DNA of 64,000 bases from Fibrobacter sp. GTDB lineage: Bacteria; Fibrobacterota; Fibrobacteria; Fibrobacterales; Fibrobacteraceae. The stretch covers positions 120,871 through 184,870 of the forward strand of contig JAFVGH010000123.1 in assembly GCA_017475045.1 (NCBI GenBank), in the 5' to 3' direction. Position 1 is the first letter of the stretch. Every line of letters starts with the position of its first letter. The notes under the pieces were generated by a model. It saw only the letters and a program-made list of their open reading frames with translations. It made no database searches and was not told the origin of the DNA. A program made the translations under genes and the position numbers. Below are positions 35,609-42,548 of this stretch, one piece after another.

Positions 35609-36034
35609 TTATTTTTCGGCCTGCATTTCCGCATTGCGGACTATCGGGTACGAGGCTCCATCCACTTCTTCAAGGTAGTCGAAATAGCCTGTAATCATTA
35701 TTTCTGCACCTTCGGCGGGGTATTCTTTCGGAAACTTACGGGGTTTTGCCAATTCAAAGGCGAGCCCCTGCGAACAACAGGCGAGAGCGTCTTGAATCAC
35801 GCAACCGTAAAATCGCCGTTTGGATTCGTCATCGTAGTAGCTCGAAAAAACACCCTTCATCTTGATGTACTTTCCAATGTACTTTTGTGGATACATCACC
35901 ATCTGGTAAACTTGCCCGTAGACCATGGTTCCGCTCATACGCGAAAGGTCGATGTCGAATTTCTTTTTACCGCCAGGTTCCCCTGCAAACAAGGTGGCAA
36001 AGGCAAGTAAAACAGCAAGAAGGACTTTAGGCAA
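35609..36034 (-). CDS. exported CC-motif OB-fold-like protein, zinc cluster
   Basis: 141 residues with a signal peptide (VLLAVLLAFATLFAGE). The mature domain reads YIGKYIKMKGVFSSYYDDES, RRFYGCVIQDALACCSQGLA, AEGAEIMITGYFDYL. The G-K-x-I-x-x-x-G-x-x opening, the central ACC, and the closing ITGYF match the layout of the DUF1980/TIGR03943 (YcgQ-like) domain, which in Bacillus belongs to the zinc-starvation regulon. Similarity is by pattern only. Two bases separate it from znuB. It probably binds a metal or supports ZnuB; function unknown. Confidence 0.7.
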   Translation of the reverse strand: MPKVLLAVLLAFATLFAGEPGGKKKFDIDLSRMSGTMVYGQVYQMVMYPQKYIGKYIKMKGVFSSYYDDESKRRFYGCVIQDALACCSQGLAFELAKPRKFPKEYPAEGAEIMITGYFDYLEEVDGASYPIVRNAEMQAEK

Positions 36035-36035
36035 C

Positions 36036-36887
36036 TTATACTCCCCTTCCCTGAATCAGGCTAATCGAATAGAAGAGGCCAAAAGCCACAATATCTGCAG
36101 CCACAATAGTTGAACCCACGGGCGTACCTGCAAGGATTGCCACAACGATTCCGATAAGCGAGCATACAACCGAGATGATGGCCGAGGCGACCGTTACCGC
36201 AAAGAAGCTCTTGAAAACGCGCATGGCCGAAAGTGACGGGAACACCACCAAGGCAGACACCAGGAGGGCTCCCACCAGGTTCATGGCCAGCACTATGATG
36301 ACGGCCACGATGACTGCAATCAGCAAGTTGAAAAGGGTCGTGTTGACGCCGGTGGCCTGTGCAAAATTTTCGTCAAAGGTAATGGCGAAAATCTTGTGGT
36401 AGAAAAGGATGAAAACGGCGAGAACCGCAATTGAGAGCGCTATACACAGATAGACTTCTTCTACCCGGAGCGTCAAAATCGAAGTAGAGCCGAAAAGGGT
36501 CGTGCAAACGTCACCCGAAATATTCGCCGAAGTAGAGAATACGTTCATCAGCAAGTAACCGATGGCAAGTGCACCCACCGAAACCATCGCGATGGCCGCA
36601 TCGCCCTTGATGCGGGCGTTCTTGCCCGTACAAAGCAAAAGTACGGCCACAGCCACCGTTACCGGCAAGACGAGCAGCATATTATTCGTAATCTTGAGAA
36701 CGGCTGCAATGGAAAGCGCCCCGAAAGCTACATGGGAAAGGCCGTCCCCGATGTAGGAGTAACGCTTGAGTACCAAGGTCACGCCCAGCAGTGACGAACA
36801 AAGCGACACGAGAACGCCCACGATAATCGCATAGCGCACGAATGGGAAATCCAAGTAGAACGAAAGTTTTTCTAAAAGTTCCGGCAT
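36036..36887 (-). CDS. znuB: zinc ABC transporter permease (ZnuB-like)
   Basis: 283 residues, eight or nine membrane spans, ABC-3 family permease of the zinc/manganese type. Typical segments: VLVSLCSSLLGVTLVLKRYS, YIGDGLSHVAFGALS (coupling to the ATPase) and NLVGALLVSALVVFPSLSA. Two bases follow the znuC stop. With ZnuA and ZnuC it forms the inner-membrane importer. Manganese permeases look alike, but the adjacent Fur-family gene and His-rich ZnuA point to zinc. Confidence 0.88.
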   Translation of the reverse strand: MPELLEKLSFYLDFPFVRYAIIVGVLVSLCSSLLGVTLVLKRYSYIGDGLSHVAFGALSIAAVLKITNNMLLVLPVTVAVAVLLLCTGKNARIKGDAAIAMVSVGALAIGYLLMNVFSTSANISGDVCTTLFGSTSILTLRVEEVYLCIALSIAVLAVFILFYHKIFAITFDENFAQATGVNTTLFNLLIAVIVAVIIVLAMNLVGALLVSALVVFPSLSAMRVFKSFFAVTVASAIISVVCSLIGIVVAILAGTPVGSTIVAADIVAFGLFYSISLIQGRGV

Positions 36888-36889
36888 GA

Positions 36890-37546
36890 TTATTTCCCCT
36901 TCGCCGATATGGTGTTAAAGTCCAGCACGCGGGTAGCGTCATCCAAGGCAGTATCCACATCGTGGGTGACCATGACGACAGTCATTCCCTTCTGGTGCAA
37001 ATCTTCAATAATGCGGTACATGGTTTCCGTCGATTCCGGATCGAGACCCGTTACCGGTTCATCGAGAAGCAGCAGGCGCTCAGCGGCGCACAGGGCCCTC
37101 GCTAAAAGCACACGCTGCTTCTGGCCCCCCGAAAGCTCGCGGAAGCAAGATTTCGCGAGGCTTTCGGTACGGGTTAGCGCCATGCATTCCATGGCGCGAT
37201 CCCGGTGCGCCTTTCTGTAGAAGGGCAACAGGCGGTGCTTTCCCTGAAATGCCGACAGTACGATTTCTTCCACCGAAGCCGGGAAATCCTTCTGCACCAC
37301 CGTCATTTGCGGCAGGTAGCCGATCTGGTTTCGGCTAAGGCCATCGCAAAGTTCAATGATGCCCGATTTCGGCTTGAGAAGGCCCGCGATCCCTCTCAAG
37401 AAGGTCGTCTTTCCAGAACCGTTGCGGCCCACGATGCACAGGTATTCCCCTGCGTTGATATCGTAGTCCATGTCGCGGACCAAATCCTTGTTCCCGTAAC
37501 CGAGTGTCAGCTGGCGACATTTGATAAGAGGTATCGTGTTGCTCAT
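36890..37546 (-). CDS. znuC: zinc ABC transporter ATPase (ZnuC-like)
   Basis: 218 residues. Walker A VGRNGSGKTTFL, Q-loop YLPQMTVV, signature ELSGGQKQRVLLARAL, Walker B LLLLDEPVTGLD, H-loop VMVTHDVD. Short ATPase of the metal-importer class. Three bases separate it from the znuA stop and two from znuB. Confidence 0.92.
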   Translation of the reverse strand: MSNTIPLIKCRQLTLGYGNKDLVRDMDYDINAGEYLCIVGRNGSGKTTFLRGIAGLLKPKSGIIELCDGLSRNQIGYLPQMTVVQKDFPASVEEIVLSAFQGKHRLLPFYRKAHRDRAMECMALTRTESLAKSCFRELSGGQKQRVLLARALCAAERLLLLDEPVTGLDPESTETMYRIIEDLHQKGMTVVMVTHDVDTALDDATRVLDFNTISAKGK

Positions 37547-37549
37547 AAT

Positions 37550-38587
37550 TTACTTCAAGGCCTTTTTCAAAATTTCAAGGTTCGACTGCATCATCGAAAG
37601 GTAATCCGCGCCAGCTTGCATTTGGGCATCCGTCACCGACTGCATCGAATTCAGTTTGAGAACCTGAGCATCCTTCGATTTCTTGCTGGCATCAAGAATC
37701 GCGCGGGCAATCTTGCCGTTACTGCCGTCAATCGTGAAAATGGCGGGGAGTGCGAGAGAATCCATCTTGCCTGCCAAGAAAGCTACCGTCTCAAAGCTTG
37801 CTTCGCTTTCGGCGGAGCAACCCACAAACGCGGCAAAATACTTAATACCATAATCATCCACCAGATAACGGAACGGGAAACGGTCACCGAACAGGATTGT
37901 CTTGAACGAGGCGCTATCTACCATTGCGCGGTACTGGGCGTCCAAGGCGCTGATCCTTGCAATGTAAAGAGCCGCATTCATGTGGTATTCCGCGGCATGG
38001 GCCGTATCCAGCTTCGCAACCGCTTCAGCAAGTTGCCTTACCAGTATTTCAGCGTTCTTCAGCGAAAGCCAGACATGCTCATCGTTTTCAACTTCTTCGG
38101 CTTCTTCACCATGCTCTTCGGCATGCTCGTGCTCATGTTCTTCGGCATGTTCATGCTCGTGTTCCATGCCCTCCACGACTTCTTCCTCCTTCACGCGGTC
38201 GCCAAGCAGTTCCATCAAGTTCAGCGCCACACGGCCCGCCTTGGGCGTAGCGGCCAGAGCCTTAGCCACCCACTGATCGGATTCCCCGCCCACATACACC
38301 ACCACGTCGGCATTTGCAATCGTCGCGATATCCTTCGCCGACGGATTAAAACTATGCAGATCCATGCCATTCTTCACCAACAGCACCAGGTCAAGCGAAT
38401 CTACACGAGCGCCGAGGATTTCTTTAACCCAGGCGTATTCCGGGTAGATGGTGGTCACTACGGAAAGTTTCTTGCCTTTTGCAGTATCAACCTTTTCGGT
38501 GTCGTTACAGCCAACAAAAAAGATTGTAAAAAGGACAAGGCTCAAAGCGCCAAAAATCCATCCAAACTTTTTAACATTCTTCATCAT
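37550..38587 (-). CDS. znuA: zinc-binding lipoprotein (ZnuA-like)
   Basis: 345 residues from ATG 38587, the best start because GAGG lies six bases before it; the frame opens at a GTG at 38602. Signal ending TIFFVGC (lipoprotein Cys). Mature ZnuA/TroA fold: VVTTIYPEYAWVKEILG, GMDLHSFNPSAKD with metal His, a His/Glu-rich loop of about 30 residues (EHEHEHAEEHEHEHAEEHGE), WLSLKNAEILVRQLAEAVA and the C-terminal lobe. The charged His loop is typical of zinc-specific members and buffers metal. Downstream of zur. Confidence 0.92.
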   Translation of the reverse strand: MMKNVKKFGWIFGALSLVLFTIFFVGCNDTEKVDTAKGKKLSVVTTIYPEYAWVKEILGARVDSLDLVLLVKNGMDLHSFNPSAKDIATIANADVVVYVGGESDQWVAKALAATPKAGRVALNLMELLGDRVKEEEVVEGMEHEHEHAEEHEHEHAEEHGEEAEEVENDEHVWLSLKNAEILVRQLAEAVAKLDTAHAAEYHMNAALYIARISALDAQYRAMVDSASFKTILFGDRFPFRYLVDDYGIKYFAAFVGCSAESEASFETVAFLAGKMDSLALPAIFTIDGSNGKIARAILDASKKSKDAQVLKLNSMQSVTDAQMQAGADYLSMMQSNLEILKKALK

Positions 38588-38612
38588 AATCTTCCTCATC
38601 ACAAATCACACA

Positions 38613-39002
38613 CTACACATTCTTTTGGCAGGCGGCACAACACCCCTTCAGCACGGACTGTTGTTCATCAAGCACAAACCCGCTAAGTACTTCAACGGAG
38701 TGGGTCAGGATTTTCAGGGCGGGGCCTTCCAGGTGAAAGAACTTGCCGCAATTTTTGCAAACCATGTGCATTTTCTCCTGACATTTTCCAGGGCCCGTAT
38801 AACGGTATTGCAGCTCCTTGTTCTCATCGGCACCCACCACCTGAACGCTCCCCGACTTCTCTAAGCGAGAAAGATTCCTGTAAATCGTGCTTAAGGAAAT
38901 AGAAGGGAGCTTCTTCGCTACCTCCGAAGCCTTGAAAACCCTGTCCGGGTTCCCCGCCATAAAGTCCAGGATCATCTGGCGCGTTTGGGTCTTGTATTCC
39001 AT
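38613..39002 (-). CDS. zur: Fur-family regulator, probably Zur
   Basis: 129 residues. Winged-helix part: TRQMILDFMAGNPDRVF, KASEVAKKLPSISLSTIYRN, LSRLEKSGSV. The dimer and metal part has HMVCKNCGKFFHLEG and GCCAAC, the two CxxC structural zinc sites. The first gene of the zinc locus, in operon-like order with znuACB, so zinc is the likely effector. AAGGTGGTGG precedes the ATG. The palindrome at 39024-39050 lies just upstream, fitting autoregulation. Confidence 0.88.
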   Translation of the reverse strand: MEYKTQTRQMILDFMAGNPDRVFKASEVAKKLPSISLSTIYRNLSRLEKSGSVQVVGADENKELQYRYTGPGKCQEKMHMVCKNCGKFFHLEGPALKILTHSVEVLSGFVLDEQQSVLKGCCAACQKNV

Positions 39003-39023
39003 ATCCGACCACCACCTTAGGTC

Positions 39024-39050
39024 TAAAATTGCGAATCGTTCGCAAATTTA
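39024..39050. promoter_or_regulatory. 27-bp palindrome resembling a Zur box
   Basis: TAAAATTGCGAA-TCG-TTCGCAAATTTA: 12-3-12 with 11 of 12 positions complementary and a perfect TTGCGAA/TTCGCAA core. It lies between zur and the divergent FISUMP gene, about 22 bases upstream of the zur ATG. A Fur-family dimer would be expected to bind such a site. Confidence 0.7.
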
Positions 39051-39131
39051 GCAAAAAGACCGGAATAAAGATTGCGTATCTATGCAAAATAGGGTATATT
39101 CAAGGGTATATCGATAAGGAGGGGCTAAACA

Positions 39132-40388
39132 ATGAATAAAACCAAATGGATAATTTTGGCAATCATTGTTCTTATGGTTAGCGGGACTATCCTAATAAAA
39201 ATGTCGAAGTCCTCACAGTCACCCGTCAATAGCGATAGCCAAGAAATACAACAGGCCACTAAAGTGGCAGATGAATTCCCCGGATTTAGGACGGTTCAAA
39301 TCGGAGACCGAACCTGGATGGCGGAAAACCTGAATGTAAAAACGGATAGCAGTTGGTGTTACGACAATGATGAGGCTAACTGTAAAAAATACGGGCGCCT
39401 CTACACTTTTCGCGAAGCCCGAAAAGTCTGCCCATCAGGGTGGCATTTGGCCAACCTTAGGGACGAAAAAGATTTAATGCGTGCATTGAAAGAGCCAGAT
39501 AGAGAAAAAAGGGGCATTAAACTTGCATCCAAGACATGGGGAGTAAGTAAACTCATTCATAACAATACCGTCGATACCGTGTATTACGGGACCGATGACT
39601 TGGGCTTCTCTTTTTTACCAGGGGGCATTTCATGGAAAATGGGAGGCGCGTTTAAAGGTATTGGAGAAGAGTCTGCAATATGGATTGATTCTTATATTAG
39701 CAAAAACATAGCGGTCACTTTACAGATATACGAACACGAATACACCCTAAGCTCAGAGCATACAAAAGATCACGGCCTGTATGTTAGGTGCGTAAAAAAT
39801 TATGATCTTGATTGCAATAAGGGAAACATCGCGAAAAATCTAAATGACGAATTCATAGACCCAACGACGGTGGTAAAAGAAACATTTCATGACACAAGAG
39901 ACAATAGCACTTACAAGATTGTAACTATAGGTAAGCAAACATGGTTTGCAGAGAATCTCCACTACAATACCGGGGCGCCATGTGCAGAAAGAAACGATGA
40001 AGATTGTAGAAAATACGGGAGGGCGTATACATGGTACGATGCAATGGACGCCTGTCCACCAGGCTGGCGTTTACCACTCAAGGAAGAATTTAAAAATCTG
40101 GAAATTGCGTCGGGAGATCCTAAAAAACTACAGTCAACAAGCGAATGGGGTGTTTGGAAGGGTGTAGACCAAAACAGCACCGACGATTACGGGATGTCGA
40201 TTTATCCCGTAACAAACGAAGGTTTAGGGCCCTACGCAGAATTTTGGACAATGTCAAGCAAACGACAAAAATATGACAAGGCTTATCGAATTACCGTCAG
40301 AAGCGGTTTAAGCGGATACGACAATTCAAGCGATCAATACAACCCAGTTCGTTGTATTAAAGACAATACGCCTAGCAGTTCTCCATAA
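39132..40388 (+). CDS. two-domain FISUMP protein
   Basis: 418 residues. N-terminal membrane anchor IILAIIVLMVSGTILI, a Ser/Gln linker, then two copies of the Fibrobacter succinogenes major paralogous domain (FISUMP): FRTVQIGDRTWMAENLNVKT, LYTFREARKVCPSGWHL in copy one, and YKIVTIGKQTWFAENLHYN, AYTWYDAMDACPPGWRLP in copy two. Each ends with a WxMSS or similar and a VRCVK/VRCIK strand. Function of the domain is not established. The ATG has AAGGAGG. The gene is rich in AAA and AAT codons compared with flanking genes. Confidence 0.93.
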   Translation: MNKTKWIILAIIVLMVSGTILIKMSKSSQSPVNSDSQEIQQATKVADEFPGFRTVQIGDRTWMAENLNVKTDSSWCYDNDEANCKKYGRLYTFREARKVCPSGWHLANLRDEKDLMRALKEPDREKRGIKLASKTWGVSKLIHNNTVDTVYYGTDDLGFSFLPGGISWKMGGAFKGIGEESAIWIDSYISKNIAVTLQIYEHEYTLSSEHTKDHGLYVRCVKNYDLDCNKGNIAKNLNDEFIDPTTVVKETFHDTRDNSTYKIVTIGKQTWFAENLHYNTGAPCAERNDEDCRKYGRAYTWYDAMDACPPGWRLPLKEEFKNLEIASGDPKKLQSTSEWGVWKGVDQNSTDDYGMSIYPVTNEGLGPYAEFWTMSSKRQKYDKAYRITVRSGLSGYDNSSDQYNPVRCIKDNTPSSSP

Positions 40389-40397
40389 AAAGCGAGA

Positions 40398-41465
40398 CTA
40401 CTTCTGCAGATTCAGGCTGGCGTTGGCAGCGCCGTACAGGCTGATGCTGTAATCCTTGATGATGTACACCGGGATCTTGTTCAAAAGCGGACGAATGTTC
40501 GGGTTGTAGTTCTTCTCGAAGTACTTCATGAACAGGTTGTCACGCTCCAGCCAGCGCAGGTCCTTCTGCACCGTACCGCCAGCCAGGTAGAAACCGCCCA
40601 GAGGCAGGAACAGCGTGGCGGCATCGCTTGCGAAGCGGGCAAGCATCTTCACGAACAGGCGCATCATCTCGGCTGCCACCGGATCGGTATCGCTTGCGCG
40701 GCTGATGTACTTGGGGCGATCGTTGGGTTCGGTTTCCTCAATCTTCTTGAAAGCCTCATTATCGGGAACGCCGCGGGTCTCCTTCCACCATTCGTACATG
40801 TTGCGGAGTCCCATGCCAGAGACCAGCGGTTCCACGCCAGGGACCATGCCGATCTTCTTTTCCATGTAGTCGTGGAATTCCTGGGAGTCCTTATCAAAGG
40901 GGGCGAAGGTGGAGTGTCCGCCTTCCGAAGAAGCGGGGATGTACTTCTCGCCGTCAAAAGCGAGGAAGCCAACGCCCATGCCGGTACCCGGACCGATAAC
41001 CGCCTTGGTGGCCTTCTGCGGAGCGGGCTGGCTACCGTCGGTATGGGTCAGCTTGAAAATCTGCTTGGGGTCGTCCACGTCGAGGGTGGGGATGCCGTAG
41101 CTGATGGCCATGAAGTCGTTGATGACAAGGGTCGGGATTCCCGTCGCGGCACTAAGGGCATCGCCATCCACGCTCCACGGGAGGTTGGTCATCACACACT
41201 TGTTGTTCGCCACTGGGCCCGCGGCGCTAATGCACACGTGGCTGGGCTTCAGGTCGGCATTGTTCTCCGCCGCAATCCGAAGCGTCTCGCGGATGGGGGC
41301 TTCCAGACCGTCAATATCCTTGGAGGGGCACACCGTCTCGAGGATCAGCGTGAACTTGCCGTCTTTGTAGCCCACCAGGCCAAGGTTCGTGTTGGTGCCA
41401 CCAATATCGCCTGCCAAAACCAGGCGATCAAACTTTGCATCGGGATTAAGCCATTTGATTTCCAT
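40398..41465 (-). CDS. glk: glucokinase (Glk family)
   Basis: 355 residues from ATG 41465, with CGGAG upstream; the frame continues upstream by 146 codons into non-conserved sequence antisense to the transporter gene. ATP-binding LAGDIGGTNTNLGLV, VINDFMAISYGIP, GPGTGMGVGFLAFDG, SSEGGHSTFAPFDKDS (catalytic region) and LAGGTVQKDLRWL match the PF02685 glucokinases. It makes glucose-6-phosphate from cytoplasmic glucose, which suits an organism living on cellulose and cellodextrins. Convergent with the FISUMP gene. Confidence 0.93.
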   Translation of the reverse strand: MEIKWLNPDAKFDRLVLAGDIGGTNTNLGLVGYKDGKFTLILETVCPSKDIDGLEAPIRETLRIAAENNADLKPSHVCISAAGPVANNKCVMTNLPWSVDGDALSAATGIPTLVINDFMAISYGIPTLDVDDPKQIFKLTHTDGSQPAPQKATKAVIGPGTGMGVGFLAFDGEKYIPASSEGGHSTFAPFDKDSQEFHDYMEKKIGMVPGVEPLVSGMGLRNMYEWWKETRGVPDNEAFKKIEETEPNDRPKYISRASDTDPVAAEMMRLFVKMLARFASDAATLFLPLGGFYLAGGTVQKDLRWLERDNLFMKYFEKNYNPNIRPLLNKIPVYIIKDYSISLYGAANASLNLQK

Positions 41466-41515
41466 GATAAAACTCCGGGTTATACGTGAGGAATATAGGA
41501 ATTGTTTTGATTTTC

Positions 41516-41521
41516 TACATT
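41516..41521 (+). promoter_or_regulatory. -10-like TACATT seven bases before the EamA gene
   Basis: TACATT-TCTCGCG-ATG 41529. No ribosome binding site fits. Same geometry as several other genes here. Confidence 0.5.
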
Positions 41522-41528
41522 TCTCGCG

Positions 41529-42422
41529 ATGAAAAACAGCACCGCCATCTGGCACATATTGGCCGTTGCCACCGTAATCTTCTGGGGCACGAGCTTCGTG
41601 AGTACCAAGGTCCTGCTGACCCACGGTTTTTCGGCGGTACAGGTGTTCTTTATCCGGTTCGTGTTCACCTACCTGCTGTTGCTGGCCGTAAACCACAAGA
41701 AAATCCTGGCGCAAAACTTCAAGGACGAGTTTTTGCTGTTCATCAGCGGCATCACCGGCGGTACGCTGTACTTTTGGGCGGAAAACACGGCCCTCACCCT
41801 GTCGCCATCTTCTAACGTGTCCCTCATCGTCTGCACCAACCCGCTGCTCATCATGATTTTTGGAGGGCTCCTGTTCAAAAGCGAACGGCTCAAGTCCAGA
41901 CAAATCCTGGGTTCCATGCTGACCTTCGTAGGGATGGTGCTGGTGGTCCTCAACGGCAAGTTCATATTGAAACTTTCACCCCTGGGGGATTTTCTCGCCT
42001 TTGTGGCGGCCATTCTCTGGACCATCTACTCCCTGAGCCTCAAGCCCTTCAAGGCACGGTACAGCACCCTGTTCATCACCCGGAAAATTTTCTTCTACAG
42101 CATTGCCAGTTCCCTCCCCCTCATGGCTGCAGAACACCTGCAAGGGCGTTTCATTCCTTGGGAAAACTTTGCCGAACCCGTGGTGGCGTTTAACTTTTTG
42201 TGCCTCGCCATATTCTCTTCGCTACTGGGCTATGTGGCGTGGAATACCGTCCTCGAAAAACTGGGTACGGTCCTGGCCAGCAACTATGTCTACGCCCTGC
42301 CCCTGGTGACCATCGTCACCGCCATGATTACCATCGGGGAACACATCTCTCCTGTGGCCTGGGCAGGAGCCGCCACCATCATCCTGGGCATGGCCATCGC
42401 GGAGTACAAGGGCAGGCATTAA
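41529..42422 (+). CDS. EamA/DMT-family transporter
   Basis: 297 residues, ten predicted spans in two five-span halves. Typical EamA features: TVIFWGTSFVSTKVLLTHG in the first span, ITGGTLYFWAENTALTLSPS, and in the second half WTIYSLSLKPF and NYVYALPLVTIVTAMITIGE. Inner-membrane exporter or importer of small metabolites; substrate unknown. Divergent from glucokinase with no shared operon. Confidence 0.88.
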   Translation: MKNSTAIWHILAVATVIFWGTSFVSTKVLLTHGFSAVQVFFIRFVFTYLLLLAVNHKKILAQNFKDEFLLFISGITGGTLYFWAENTALTLSPSSNVSLIVCTNPLLIMIFGGLLFKSERLKSRQILGSMLTFVGMVLVVLNGKFILKLSPLGDFLAFVAAILWTIYSLSLKPFKARYSTLFITRKIFFYSIASSLPLMAAEHLQGRFIPWENFAEPVVAFNFLCLAIFSSLLGYVAWNTVLEKLGTVLASNYVYALPLVTIVTAMITIGEHISPVAWAGAATIILGMAIAEYKGRH

Positions 42423-42452
42423 CTTACCCAATTCTTACGAACCAGCCTGTTT

Positions 42453-42505
42453 TGGACAATATGTCCACATTGTAAACAAAACCGGCCTACGGATTTTCGC
42501 CGGTT
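42453..42505. other. two inverted repeats before the GH5 cellulase gene
   Basis: TGGACA-ATA-TGTCCA (42453-42467, perfect 6-3-6) and AACCGGC..GCCGGTT (42480-42486/42499-42505, loop of 12). The second may end transcription of the EamA gene weakly, but it has no T-run. The first could be an operator for the cellulase. TATATT at 42511-42516 may be the -10 of the cellulase. Confidence 0.45.
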
Positions 42506-42548
42506 CAAGTTATATTTACTACGGGATAACAACAAAAAAGGATTGAGT

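Noticed and set aside
37205..38686. 493-codon open frame on the plus strand
   Set aside because: Antisense to znuC, znuA and zur; no recognisable domain.
41466..41903. N-terminal extension of glucokinase
   Set aside because: The extra codons are antisense to the EamA gene and unlike any glucokinase; ATG 41465 has a ribosome binding site and starts right before the conserved domain.
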